In this document: positions 38,407 to 47,783 of the stretch, in pieces
How the letters are laid out: every line of letters begins with the position of its first letter
Position numbering within the stretch: the first letter of the stretch is position 1
Source: Streptomyces sp. NBC_01571
Lineage (GTDB): Bacteria; Actinomycetota; Actinomycetes; Streptomycetales; Streptomycetaceae
Length of the DNA: 64,000 nucleotides
Assembly: GCF_026339875.1 (NCBI RefSeq)
Contig: NZ_JAPEPZ010000001.1
Span: 4,712,001 to 4,776,000 of the forward strand
Direction of reading: 5' to 3'
Position numbers and translations under genes: made by a program
The notes under the pieces: generated by a model
What the model was told of the DNA's origin: nothing
Databases searched by the model: none
What the model saw: only the letters and a program-made list of their open reading frames with translations

Positions 38407-41118
38407 TCAGCTCACGCGGGTCAGCTTGGCGCCGAAGCCCGGTTCGGCGAGGTCCTTCTGGAGCGCGACGGGGATCTTGACGGCGTCGCTCGTACCGTCG
38501 CCGACCGTCAGCACCCCGACGGTCTCGCCCGCCTTGCCCGTGTGCGGGACCGCCTGTCCGCCCTCACCGATCGATAGCTTCGTCTTCAGACCGGGCCAGC
38601 CGACCGCCGTCATGTTCTTGGTGGCGACGACCGGGGTCCGGCCGCCGAGCTGGTCGTCCACGTACCCGACGACGTCGCCCTTCTTCACCACCGTGGCGGA
38701 GGTCAGGCCCCTCTGGACCTTGTCGATCAGCTTCTGGCTGTTGGTGAGGGCGAGCTGGAGGCTGTCCCAGACCTTGCCGGTCCCGGCGTTCTGGCCGAGG
38801 ACCGCGCCGTAGATCGTCTGCTGCTTGCCGTTCACCGTCTTGGTGGCGGCCCACACCAGGTTGCCGCCGGCGGGGGTCGACGAGCCGGTCTTCAGGCCGA
38901 TCACACCGACCTGCTTCACCAGCAGGTCGTTGTTGTTGTAGATCTTGCTGTCGAGGCCGGGGATCTGGGCGCTGGCCATCCCGACGATGCCGCGGAACAC
39001 GTCGTTCTGCATGACCTCCTTGGCCAGCTTGAGCTGGTCGGTCGCGGTGCTCACCGTCGTCTTCTGGAGACCGCTCGGGTCCGTGTACGTCGAGTTCGTC
39101 ATGCCGAGCTTCTTGGCGGCGGCGTTCATCTTGGCGACGAAGGACTTGCTGTCGGAGTCCCAACGGGCGAGCAGCCGCGCCGCGTTGTTGCCGGACGGGA
39201 TCATCAGCATCTGGAGCATCTCGCGCTCCGTGAACTGCTGCCCCTTCGACATGGCGGCCGTCGACTCGTCCGGCAGCTTCGACTCGTCCTCGGCCTGCTG
39301 GTCGACGGTGATCTTCTCGCCTCCCTCGTTCCCCTTCAGAGGGTGCTCCTGGAGGATCACGTACGCCGTCATGATCTTGGCGACGCTCGCGATGGGGGCG
39401 GGTGCCTGCTTGCCGTCCGTGCCGAGGCTGCCGACGCCCTCGACCTCTATGGCCGACTGTCCCCGGCCCGGCCAGGGCAGGTCGAGGGCGCCGCCCTCGA
39501 AGGTGTACGTGGCGTTGGCGGTGAGCCCGAGAGACGCGCTCGGCAGGGGACGTACGGCCTGCGCGATCGCGAAGATCACCACGAGCAGCAGGACCAGCGG
39601 GGTCCAGATCTTGACGCGGCGCACCAGTGTGCGCACCGGAGTCTGCGGAGGCGGCGGCGTGTTCGTCAGCTCGGCGAGCAGGTCGAGCGGCGGCTTCGGC
39701 GGAAGCGGCTGCTGGGTGGTGCGCTCGGGGCCGACCTGGGGCATCGCGGTGGTGGCGTCGGCGGGGGTCACCCGCGGCTTCGCCGGTGCCGGTTCGTCCA
39801 GGGGCCTGAGGGCGACGAATTTGCTGGTGCGTTCGGCCTCGGCCTCGGTCTTCGACTTCGGCTTCGGCTCGCCCTCGGGCTTCGCTCCGGTCTTCGGCTC
39901 GGGCTTCGATCCCGGCTTCGACACGGGCTTGTCCGTCGGCGTTCCGGTGGATCTGGCGGCGGACTCGGCGACGGGCTTGTCCGTGGCCGCCTTCGCGTCC
40001 GCCTTCGCGCCAGGCCTCGCGTCGCCCAGCTTGAGCATGGTGGTGGGCTGGTCCACGGCCGGGCGCCGCGGTGCCTTGAAGACGGCGGTGGGCTGGTCGA
40101 CGGGGGACTCCGAGGGCACGGAGCCCGAGGGCGTCGCCGATCCCCCGGCGTCCTTCGGGTCCTCGGAGTCGTCCCGCGAGTCCTTGGACGAGTCCTTCGG
40201 GGCATCCTTCGGGCTCGGCTCCACGTCCGACCTGGAGCCGAACTTGCCGTCCTCGACCGGGCCGCCATCGGAACGGGAGTCGTCACCGGACCCGGAGTCG
40301 GCCTCGGTTTCGGTTTCGGTCTCGGTTTCGGCGTCGGCGGTCTTCGTCCCGGCCGCGGCCTTCACTTCGCCGGCGGCCGCGGGCTCGGCGTCCTTCTTCG
40401 GCCCGGCGCCGGCGTCCACATCCGTGTCCGCCTCGGCTCCGTCGGCCACCGCACGATCGCCCTCGCCCTCGCCCTCGGCATCGGCAGCGGCATCGGCATC
40501 GTTGTCGTCCGCGGACTCCTCAGCCGACGCTCCGTCAGTCGCGTCGCCGGCATCCCCGGCATCTCCGGCGTTCCCGGCCGCCGCGTCGGCGTGCTCCTCG
40601 GCTCCGGCCCCCGCCTCCGCGTCCTCAGCGGCCGTCCCCGAGTCCTCCGCAGCCGTCTCCGCGCCCTTCGTGGCCGAGGTGGACTCCTCCGCCTCCTCGG
40701 CGCCCGCAGCCCCGCTCCCGGCCTCCTGCGGAACCTTCGGCTCCTCCTCGTCCGCGCCCGACACCCACGCGGCCACCGCGGCCCGCAGCCGGGCGTCCCC
40801 GCCGGAACCCTTCTCGCCGGACCCGCCGGAACTCTCCTCCTCGGACCCGCCGGAGGCCTTCTCCCCGGACCCCGCGGAAACCTTCTCCCCGGTTCCGGCG
40901 GAACCTTCCGCCAGGGCCCGCGTCGAGAACACCGCCGTGGCCTGATCCACCCGCACGGTGGCGGCCCGCTCGCGGGCCACCGCCAGCCGGGGGTCCGCCG
41001 ACGCGGCCGCGGCGGACCGGACCGGCCCCGGAACCGCGGCGGGGGTCCCCGACGTCGCTTCTGCCGACGACGCCGACGACTCGTGCTGCTTCGACCTGTC
41101 GGGGGACTCGCCCGCCAC
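38407..41118 (-). CDS. D-alanyl-D-alanine carboxypeptidase with long acidic cytoplasmic tail
   Basis: A 903-aa penicillin-binding protein. Residues 1-~490 are a low-complexity Ala/Glu/Asp/Ser/Pro/Lys tail, followed by one membrane segment (~500-520, TPLVLLLVVIFAIAQAV). The C-terminal catalytic domain has SVAK (about 575), SGNN and KTGSS (GLKTGSSTPAGG), the three active-site motifs of the S11 family. It should trim peptidoglycan pentapeptides outside the membrane. GTG at 41118 was chosen for AGGAGG five nt upstream. The tail is far longer than in typical DacA-like enzymes and might serve as an interaction or signalling platform. Confidence 0.9.
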   Translation of the reverse strand: MAGESPDRSKQHESSASSAEATSGTPAAVPGPVRSAAAASADPRLAVARERAATVRVDQATAVFSTRALAEGSAGTGEKVSAGSGEKASGGSEEESSGGSGEKGSGGDARLRAAVAAWVSGADEEEPKVPQEAGSGAAGAEEAEESTSATKGAETAAEDSGTAAEDAEAGAGAEEHADAAAGNAGDAGDAGDATDGASAEESADDNDADAAADAEGEGEGDRAVADGAEADTDVDAGAGPKKDAEPAAAGEVKAAAGTKTADAETETETETEADSGSGDDSRSDGGPVEDGKFGSRSDVEPSPKDAPKDSSKDSRDDSEDPKDAGGSATPSGSVPSESPVDQPTAVFKAPRRPAVDQPTTMLKLGDARPGAKADAKAATDKPVAESAARSTGTPTDKPVSKPGSKPEPKTGAKPEGEPKPKSKTEAEAERTSKFVALRPLDEPAPAKPRVTPADATTAMPQVGPERTTQQPLPPKPPLDLLAELTNTPPPPQTPVRTLVRRVKIWTPLVLLLVVIFAIAQAVRPLPSASLGLTANATYTFEGGALDLPWPGRGQSAIEVEGVGSLGTDGKQAPAPIASVAKIMTAYVILQEHPLKGNEGGEKITVDQQAEDESKLPDESTAAMSKGQQFTEREMLQMLMIPSGNNAARLLARWDSDSKSFVAKMNAAAKKLGMTNSTYTDPSGLQKTTVSTATDQLKLAKEVMQNDVFRGIVGMASAQIPGLDSKIYNNNDLLVKQVGVIGLKTGSSTPAGGNLVWAATKTVNGKQQTIYGAVLGQNAGTGKVWDSLQLALTNSQKLIDKVQRGLTSATVVKKGDVVGYVDDQLGGRTPVVATKNMTAVGWPGLKTKLSIGEGGQAVPHTGKAGETVGVLTVGDGTSDAVKIPVALQKDLAEPGFGAKLTRVS

Positions 41119-41349
41119 CGATGCCTCCTCCGTGCGCCACCCACCGGGCGCCCAACGACCCATGAAACCCTTGACCCGCTGCCCGGACATCGCTGTCCGA
41201 ACCATGTACCAGTGTCCTGTGTGCGGGCTTAACCCCTGCGGTAGACGAGAACGACATACCTGCCGGTTCCACTACGAACCGGTCACGCACTCTCGACAGA
41301 CCATTGTGAGAGGGGTCACCCTGTCATTCATCCACGCGGGGAGGCATGG

Positions 41350-42105
41350 ATGGGCAGGAGCCGCAGAACACTTCCGGAGGAGCTTCTGCTGCTGGCGTTG
41401 GACCCGACCACGGGTACCACCGCACAGCCGCAGTCGCTCGACCTCGGTCTGGCCGGAGCACAGCTAGTAGAGCTGGCGCTGGCCGGACGGATAGCCCCAG
41501 ACGGGGATCGTATCGCCGTGGTGGCACCACGGCCGACTGGAGATCCAACACTGGACTGTGCGTTGGAACTGCTTCGCCGACGCGGAGCACCCGTACGCGC
41601 GGTCAACTGGATTGGCGGGCCCCGACTGGGACTTCGCCAGACCTACCTCTCGCATCTGGAGAGGTGCGGCATGGTGCATGCCGTGGCCGGCCAGATGTGC
41701 GGGGTGCTTCCGACGACTCGCTACCAAGCGACGGACACGGAGATCAGCCGGGAGATCAGGTCCCGGCTGGACAGCGCGATCCGCACCGGCGTACCGCCGG
41801 ACCCGCGGACCGCGGCGCTCGCCGCGCTGGCCCATGCGGTCGGTCTCGGCAAGCACCTGTATCCGGGTAATGAGGGACGCTCGTCCCGCTCCCGGCTGCG
41901 GGACCTGATCAGACACGACCCCATGGGCGGCCTCGTGGCCCACGCGGTCATGGACGTTCAGAACGGTGTGGCCGCACAGCCGCGCCGCAGCCCGGCACCG
42001 GCAGGCCGTCCGGCCACCGCCGGAGTCAGGTCCGCACCGGAACCCGCCCGTGGGGTTCCGATGCAACCGCGCCACGGTTCCATGGCGCGCGCCGTGGTCC
42101 ACTGA
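41350..42105 (+). CDS. GPP34 (GOLPH3-domain) family protein
   Basis: A 251-aa protein. The first ~190 residues follow the GPP34 pattern: LPEELLLLALD, LDLGLAGAQLVELALAGRI, then SRLRDLIRHDPMGG. Eukaryotic GOLPH3 binds phosphoinositides; the bacterial members are of unknown role and are numerous in Streptomyces. The ~60-residue C-terminal tail is Pro/Ala/Arg-rich and probably disordered. ATG at 41350 has GGAGG five nt upstream. Divergent from the carboxypeptidase gene. Confidence 0.85.
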   Translation: MGRSRRTLPEELLLLALDPTTGTTAQPQSLDLGLAGAQLVELALAGRIAPDGDRIAVVAPRPTGDPTLDCALELLRRRGAPVRAVNWIGGPRLGLRQTYLSHLERCGMVHAVAGQMCGVLPTTRYQATDTEISREIRSRLDSAIRTGVPPDPRTAALAALAHAVGLGKHLYPGNEGRSSRSRLRDLIRHDPMGGLVAHAVMDVQNGVAAQPRRSPAPAGRPATAGVRSAPEPARGVPMQPRHGSMARAVVH

Positions 42106-42537
42106 GCCGCAGTCCCTCGGCACGCACCAGCGGGCACCGTAGTACGCACCGGCCGCGCCGCGTTCGCACGGCGCACGCACCACACGCAGTACCCAGCACC
42201 GCCGGCACCACCCCAGCATCACCCAGCGCCGCACCGCAGTCCCCAGGATCCGGTTCGGGAGCCGCTGGCTCGCGCGGGGCGGTGGGCCGTACGTCCGGAC
42301 GACGACACGGCTCCGCCGCCCCGCGCGGCCGCATTCCGGGGTGGCGCGCATATGCGCGCGGTATGCGCCGACGGAAGGCGCGGGTGCCCGGGAGGCACCC
42401 CGGTACGCGCCGCGTCCCCGAACTGGCCCGTACCCAGCGCATATCCGCGGTTTCCCAGCGGTAGAAAGCACCTTGGTGGCAATCTGCTCAACAGCAGATA
42501 CGCAAAGTAGAGGCCCGCAGCCGGAGGTGCACGTCCC
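42106..42537. promoter_or_regulatory. Long intergenic region with a perfect 16-bp palindrome
   Basis: No supported gene in this 432-nt stretch. At 42344-42359 GCGCGCATATGCGCGC is a perfect palindrome, 180 nt upstream of the XRE gene, and GCGCATAT is found again near 42,436. It may hold an operator for the XRE/DUF397 regulators. CACAACAGC-like AT-richer sequence at 42460-42510 probably includes the promoter. Confidence 0.35.
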
Positions 42538-43395
42538 GTGGCGTCAAGTGTCAATCCCACCGTCCGGCGGCGCCGGCTGGGCCAGGAGCTGCGCCGGCTC
42601 CGTGAGCTCAAGGGCATGACGGCCGAAGAGGTCGCCGAGCGTCTGCTGGTCTCGCAGTCGAAGATCAGCCGGCTGGAGAACGGGCGGCGCAGCATCAGTC
42701 AGCGCGACGTCCGCGACCTGTGCGGGGTCTACGAGGTCGAGGACCACCGGATCGTCGACTCGCTGATGCAGATGGCCAAGGACTCGCGCCAGCAGGGCTG
42801 GTGGCACTCCTTCGGCGACATTCCGTACAGCGTCTACATCGGCCTCGAGACCGACGCGGCGAGCCTGCGCGTGTACGACCCCCAGGTCGTCCCGGGCCTG
42901 CTGCAGACCCGGCCGTACGCCGAGGCACTCATCGCGGGCGCGCTGCCCGAGACCGCGCCCGCGGACATCGACAAACGCGTCCAGGTACGTCTGCGCCGAC
43001 AGGAACGTATCTCCGCCCCGGACAACCCGCTGCGCCTGTGGACCGTCCTCGACGAGTCCGCGCTGCGCCGGGTCGTCGGGAACCGCTCCCTCATGCGCGA
43101 CCAGCTGGAGCACCTGGTGGAGCAGTCCCAGTTGCCGCACGTCACGGTGCAGGTGATCCCCTTCGAGATGGGCGCGCACCCGGGCCTCAACGGCCAGTAC
43201 GCGATCCTGGAGTTCCCCGACGCGGCCGACTCCAGCGTCGTCTACATCGAGGGTGTCACCAGCGACCTGTACCTGGAGAAGGCGAACGACGTCCAGAAGT
43301 ACAGCGTGATGTACGAGCATCTGCGGGCGCAGGCGCTGAACGTGGAGCAGTCGCGGCAGCTCATCGCGGACATCGCCAAGGAGTACGCGCGCTGA
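42538..43395 (+). CDS. XRE-family regulator with DUF5753
   Basis: A 285-aa protein. Residues ~10-75 are an XRE helix-turn-helix (AEEVAERLLVSQSKISRLEN), and the remainder is the DUF5753 domain (YDPQVVPGLLQTRPYAEALI, then LPHVTVQVIPFEMGAHPGLN). GTG at 42538 has GGAGG 10 nt upstream. The DUF397 gene that follows is its usual partner in Streptomyces, where such pairs (WhiJ/AbaA-like) modulate development and antibiotic production. The exact role here is not known. Confidence 0.9.
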   Translation: MASSVNPTVRRRRLGQELRRLRELKGMTAEEVAERLLVSQSKISRLENGRRSISQRDVRDLCGVYEVEDHRIVDSLMQMAKDSRQQGWWHSFGDIPYSVYIGLETDAASLRVYDPQVVPGLLQTRPYAEALIAGALPETAPADIDKRVQVRLRRQERISAPDNPLRLWTVLDESALRRVVGNRSLMRDQLEHLVEQSQLPHVTVQVIPFEMGAHPGLNGQYAILEFPDAADSSVVYIEGVTSDLYLEKANDVQKYSVMYEHLRAQALNVEQSRQLIADIAKEYAR

Positions 43396-43644
43396 GGCGT
43401 GCTCCTGTGCTCCGAGCACACCCCTGATGGAGAAGTGGGGCACCCTACACTCCCCCTACTACGGGGCGGAAGACCCCACTGGAATATGCCACCCGGTCGA
43501 GTGAATAGTCGCTTCGCCCGCCGATGTTGGCGAGTAGCGTCGATCACGCCATCAAGCAACAACGTTGGCGTAAACCGCACCGCGGTTCCGTAGCGAATCC
43601 GCGGTGCGGTGACAGCAACTCGACGACTGGCTATCGGAGCAATC

Positions 43645-43854
43645 ATGGCAATCCAGCAAGGCGCCACGGACACGTGGACCAAATCCTCGTACTCGACCGG
43701 CAACGGCGCTTGTGTCGAGGTCAAGTCCCCGGTTCTCGCGGCGATGGCCGTCCGGGACTCCAAGGTCCCCGAGGGCCCCACGCTGGCGTTCCCCGCGAAC
43801 TCGTGGAACGCCTTCGTGGCAGAGGTGAGCCGGGGGGCTTTCGACCTCGCCTGA
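43645..43854 (+). CDS. DUF397 small partner protein
   Basis: A 69-aa protein with the DUF397 signature WTKSSYSTGNGACVEV, then VRDSKVPEGPTLAFP and NSWNAFVAEV. ATG at 43645 was chosen over upstream frame because GGAG lies just before and the signature begins there. It follows the XRE-DUF5753 gene by 249 nt. DUF397 proteins act as small partners of that class of regulators, possibly antagonists. Confidence 0.9.
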   Translation: MAIQQGATDTWTKSSYSTGNGACVEVKSPVLAAMAVRDSKVPEGPTLAFPANSWNAFVAEVSRGAFDLA

Positions 43855-43983
43855 TGCATCGACATCTTCGCCGACACCCACAACTGCACCGACCAACCGC
43901 ATACGCATCACAGACAGAGCCCTCTCGACTGGCCCGCCGTCCCGGCCGAGGGGGCTCGGCCCTTTCCCGGCAGCTCCCCCGGT

Positions 43984-44823
43984 TCAGCGCAGGCGGTCCA
44001 CGTACCGGTCCGTCCCCGGCACCGTGGGAACGAACGGCGCCACCAACTCGACCTTTCCCAGGCCGCCTTCGGCCACCTCCGCCTCCCGCCCGGCGAAGTA
44101 CCCGTCCCAGCACTCCCGCGGATCCGTCTCCAGGAACCACAGCAGGGTCAGCCGTGTGCCGACGCCCTCGACCTGTTTCACGTACGTCATGCGGTCGCCG
44201 GGGAGCGGGGTGGGGCGGAAGACCGTGACCAGGGCGGCCGGGGAGTGCGCGAGCCGCCCGGGGAGGTGGCGGGAGCGCAGCCACTCCAGCAACTCGGCCC
44301 GCTGCTCCGGCCCTTCGGCGTCGATCACCTCCAGGACCAGCCCGGCGTAGGGGTGGTCGAGGGCGTGGAAGTCGCGGGGCCCCGCGGCGCCGTCCCTGTA
44401 CACCGTCGCCTCGTGGTCCTGGAAGGCCGTGAAGACATGTGTCCGGTCCCGGTACACCCGGCCGTCGCGATTCAGCCGTTTGTTGATCCCGACGGTCCAC
44501 CTCATGTGGTCGCCGTAGCGGCCCTCGGTGACCCAGTACGTCGAGAGGTAGCACCCGGCGGTGACGGGCTGGGCGATCGCCGACTTCTCCGGCCGGCGCA
44601 GGAGTTGGAGGTCACGGGTGGCGACCCAGCGGCGGCCCGCGTACATCCAGGGCATGGCCATCGCCCCGGCGTAGTAGTGGTCGTCCTCGTACCAGCGGTT
44701 GTACGCGTACTCGTGGCCCGGGTGCGGCTCGACCATGGTGATCAGCGCGTGGCCCGGACGGACTCCGTACGGGCCGAGGGCGGCCAGTTCCGCGTACACC
44801 TCGCTGCGGGTGTCCTCACTCAC
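43984..44823 (-). CDS. Hypothetical ferredoxin-fold (EthD/dimeric alpha-beta barrel-like) protein
   Basis: A 279-aa protein. The N-terminal segment (ALITMVEPHPGHEYAYNRWY) and the C-terminal segment (TRLTLLWFLETDPRECWDGY) each look like an EthD-like dimeric alpha/beta barrel unit, so the protein may be a fused dimer. No metal- or haem-binding set was recognised. The gene diverges from an SDR gene 149 nt away, hinting at a shared pathway. Function unknown. Confidence 0.6.
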   Translation of the reverse strand: MSEDTRSEVYAELAALGPYGVRPGHALITMVEPHPGHEYAYNRWYEDDHYYAGAMAMPWMYAGRRWVATRDLQLLRRPEKSAIAQPVTAGCYLSTYWVTEGRYGDHMRWTVGINKRLNRDGRVYRDRTHVFTAFQDHEATVYRDGAAGPRDFHALDHPYAGLVLEVIDAEGPEQRAELLEWLRSRHLPGRLAHSPAALVTVFRPTPLPGDRMTYVKQVEGVGTRLTLLWFLETDPRECWDGYFAGREAEVAEGGLGKVELVAPFVPTVPGTDRYVDRLR

Positions 44824-44971
44824 GTCGCTCCCCTTCCTTCCTCCGCCGGTCGCCCATACTCTGACGCTCCGTCAGGCAAAGCGCCAGAGCCACGGCGCCC
44901 CGCGGCACGTGGACCGGAGGGGCGGGCCGGCCCGGAGGCGGACCGAGCCGCAAGAGGGAGGGGAGACTGCG

Positions 44972-45757
44972 ATGTCACTGCTCGCGGGCAAGACCGTGGT
45001 CGTTTCGGGGGTCGGCGCCGGTCTCGGCCATCAGGTCGCGGCGGCGGTCGTACGCGACGGGGGGAACGCCGTGCTGGGGGCGCGCACGGAGGCCAATCTG
45101 GCCAAGTCCGCGGCCGACCTCGACCCGGACGGCGCGCACACCGCGTACCGGGCGACGGACATCACGGACGAGGCGCAGTGCGAGGCGCTGGCCGCGCTGG
45201 CGACGGAGCGGTTCGGCCGGATCGACGCGATCGTCCATGTCGCCGCCTGGGACAGCTACTTCGGCGGCCTCCAGGACGCGGATTTCGCGACCTGGCAGTC
45301 GGTCATCGACGTGAACCTGCTGGGCACCCTGCGGATGACCCGTGCCTGTCTGCCCGCGCTGAAGGTGTGCGGCGGCTCGGTCGTCATCATCGGGACGCAG
45401 TCGTCGGTGGCCGCCCCGTCACAGGTGCGGCAGGCGGCGTACGCGACCTCGAAGGGCGCGCTGACGAGCGCGATGTACTCCATGGCGCGGGAGCTCGGTC
45501 CGCACCGGATCCGGGTCAACACCGTGCTGCCGGGCTGGATGTGGGGGCCGCCGGTGGAGGCGTACGTCCAGTTCACCGCGTACACCGAGGGCGTACCGGA
45601 GGCGGACGTCCTGAAGCGGCTCACCGAACGGATGGCCCTGCCCGAGCTGGCCACGGACGGGGATGTCGCGGACGCCGCGGTGTTCCTGGCCTCCGACCGG
45701 GCGCGGGCGGTCACCGGGCAGTCCCTGCTCGTGAACGCCGGCGAGATCATGCGGTAG
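44972..45757 (+). CDS. Short-chain dehydrogenase/reductase
   Basis: A 261-aa SDR. The cofactor-binding motif is VVSGVGAGLGHQVA; the catalytic Ser is in GTQSSVAAPS and the YxxxK motif is YATSK. A DVNLLGTLRMT segment gives the structural Asn. Complete at the family's usual length. ATG at 44972 has GGGAGGGGAG upstream. It would oxidise or reduce an alcohol/ketone with NAD(P). Substrate unknown; the divergent ferredoxin-fold protein may be a partner. Confidence 0.9.
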   Translation: MSLLAGKTVVVSGVGAGLGHQVAAAVVRDGGNAVLGARTEANLAKSAADLDPDGAHTAYRATDITDEAQCEALAALATERFGRIDAIVHVAAWDSYFGGLQDADFATWQSVIDVNLLGTLRMTRACLPALKVCGGSVVIIGTQSSVAAPSQVRQAAYATSKGALTSAMYSMARELGPHRIRVNTVLPGWMWGPPVEAYVQFTAYTEGVPEADVLKRLTERMALPELATDGDVADAAVFLASDRARAVTGQSLLVNAGEIMR

Positions 45758-46130
45758 CCGTACCAGTCCCGCCGTCCCTTCCCAGCCGTACGGGACCCGC
45801 ATCCCGTACGCCCGTGTCACCTAGGTCGTCCTGTCGATGTGCTGGCGAAGTGCCCGCTCATGGTGTGGTCCGCGTCACGGACACGACAACAGCCCGGTGG
45901 GTAAAGTAGAGGCAAAATCGTTCTGCTTTCTGATCTGCGTTCATATCTGTGACCGCGAAGGGTCTTGACCGCCCCCTCCGAACGGCGGTTCAATCCCCGA
46001 AGTCCCCGCTCCCGCACGGGGGCGCCGCCCTCCCTCGTTCGGCTCCGCCCGAGCAGGGGGAACCCATGCGTACTGGCGAAGTGCCGTCCGGTATCTGCAG
46101 GTTCACAAGGCGGACCCCTGGAGGGGGCAC
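45758..46130. promoter_or_regulatory. Intergenic region upstream of the symporter gene
   Basis: No supported gene. The less GC-rich patch at about 45,890-45,950 (GGTAAAGTAGAGGCAAAATCG) probably holds the promoter for the symporter; no single -35/-10 pair was convincing. The remainder is GC-rich without repeats. Confidence 0.3.
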
Positions 46131-47699
46131 ATGAACGGTCTCGACTGGGCCGTCCTGGTCGCGTACTTCGGCGTCATGACCGCGATCGGCTTCTGGTCCC
46201 ACAAGCGTGTGGACGACGTCAGCGACTTCTTCACCGCGGGCGGCAAGATGCCGTGGTGGCTGTCCGGCATCTCGCACCACATGTCGGGCTACAGCGCGGT
46301 GATGTTCACCGGGTACGCCGGCATCGCGTACACCTACGGCATCACGTCGTACGTCACCTGGGCCCTGCCCATCGCCATCGGCGTGCTGCTCGGCGCCAAG
46401 CTCTTCGCGCCCCGGCTCAACCGCCTGCGGTCCCGGCTGCACGTGGCCTCACCGCTCGAATATCTCAAGGACCGCTACAACGTCTCGACCCAGCAGGCAC
46501 TCGCCTGGTCCGGCATCCTGCTGAAGATCGTGGACGTCGGCGCGAAGTGGGCGGCCATCGCCACCCTGCTGAGCGTCTTCACCGGGGTCACGCTCACCCA
46601 GGGCATCCTGATCACCGGCGGCATCACGGCCGTGTACTGCACGATCGGCGGACTGTGGGCCGACGCGCTCACCGAACTCGGCCAGTTCGTCATCCAGTTG
46701 CTGGCCGGGCTCTCGATGCTGATCATCGCGCTGAACAAGATCTCCGACCAGGGCGGCCTGTCCAAGGCGCTGGACTCACCGAAGCTGCACGGTCACGCGA
46801 ACGGCTTCGCGGGTCCCTATCTGACCGTCTTCTTCATCGCGTACCTCTTCATCAAGCTCTTCGAGTACAACGGCGGCATGTGGAACCAGGCCCAGCGCTA
46901 CATGGCGACGGGCAGCGCGAAGCAGGCCACGAAGTCGGCCTTCCTCTCCGCGGGACTGTGGTTCGTCTGGCCGGTGATCCTCTTCATCCCCATGTGGCTG
47001 TCGCCGCTGCTCGTCACGGCGAAGAAGCCGGACGGTTCCGACGCCTACGGCCTGATGACCGAACAGCTGCTTCCGCACGGGCTGTTGGGCCTGGTCGTCG
47101 TCGGCTTCTTCTCGCACACGATGGCCATGTGCTCCTCGGACGCCAACGCCATCGCCGCCGTGTTCACCCGGGACGTCGTGCCGGTCCTGTCCAAGGCCGC
47201 GCGGACCTGGGACACCCGGGCCGGGCTGATCGCCGGACGCGTCACGACCGTCGCGTTCCTCGGCCTGTCGATGGCGGTGGCCACGCAGGTCAACTCGCCC
47301 ACCTTCAAGGACATCATCACGGTGGTCATCAAGTGGGTGGCCGGTCTGATGGGTCCGATCGCGATCCCGTTCATCCTGGGACTGCTGCGGCAGTTCCGGA
47401 AGTCCGGACCGACGGCGGCCCTCACCAGCTGGGCCTGCGGGCTGCTCGCGTTCTTCTTCGTCAACTACCACCTGGACTTCTCGCAGCGCACGGACGTGAA
47501 GCTCGAGTACCAGGTCTCCCTCCCGATGGTCATCTCCCTCGTCCTGTACATCCTCATCGGCCTGATCAAGCCCGAGGACACACCGGAGCGGGACGCGATC
47601 ATCGAGAAGATCAACACGGACGACGACGGGGACGGGGCGGCCTCGGCGGCGATCCCGGCCCAGGCGGACGGTGCGTCGGCCAGCCCGTCGGGCGTCTGA
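46131..47699 (+). CDS. Sodium:solute symporter (SSS family)
   Basis: A 522-aa protein with about thirteen membrane segments. The start (DWAVLVAYFGVMTAIGFWSH) and the SDFFTAGGKMPWWLSGIS motif are the SSS signature. Later NGGMWNQAQRYMATGSAKQA and SSDANAIAAVFTRDV are conserved helices near the sodium site. GGAGG lies before the ATG. It imports a sugar, vitamin or similar solute with sodium; the substrate cannot be deduced. The C-terminal ~30 residues are acidic and disordered. Confidence 0.9.
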   Translation: MNGLDWAVLVAYFGVMTAIGFWSHKRVDDVSDFFTAGGKMPWWLSGISHHMSGYSAVMFTGYAGIAYTYGITSYVTWALPIAIGVLLGAKLFAPRLNRLRSRLHVASPLEYLKDRYNVSTQQALAWSGILLKIVDVGAKWAAIATLLSVFTGVTLTQGILITGGITAVYCTIGGLWADALTELGQFVIQLLAGLSMLIIALNKISDQGGLSKALDSPKLHGHANGFAGPYLTVFFIAYLFIKLFEYNGGMWNQAQRYMATGSAKQATKSAFLSAGLWFVWPVILFIPMWLSPLLVTAKKPDGSDAYGLMTEQLLPHGLLGLVVVGFFSHTMAMCSSDANAIAAVFTRDVVPVLSKAARTWDTRAGLIAGRVTTVAFLGLSMAVATQVNSPTFKDIITVVIKWVAGLMGPIAIPFILGLLRQFRKSGPTAALTSWACGLLAFFFVNYHLDFSQRTDVKLEYQVSLPMVISLVLYILIGLIKPEDTPERDAIIEKINTDDDGDGAASAAIPAQADGASASPSGV

Positions 47700-47783
47700 G
47701 GGCAACGCCCTTCCGGCGCCCGCGCACGCGTCGTGAGGACCGACCCCGGGGACGGCGTTCCAGTACGGCCCCGGGGACGGCCC

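Noticed and set aside
39343..41232. Long plus-strand frame opposite the carboxypeptidase
   Set aside because: It mirrors the Ala/Glu-rich tail of the real gene and is Arg/Gly/Leu low complexity without a ribosome site.
46475..47464. Minus-strand frames inside the symporter gene
   Set aside because: Antisense to an intact 13-segment symporter; no start signals.
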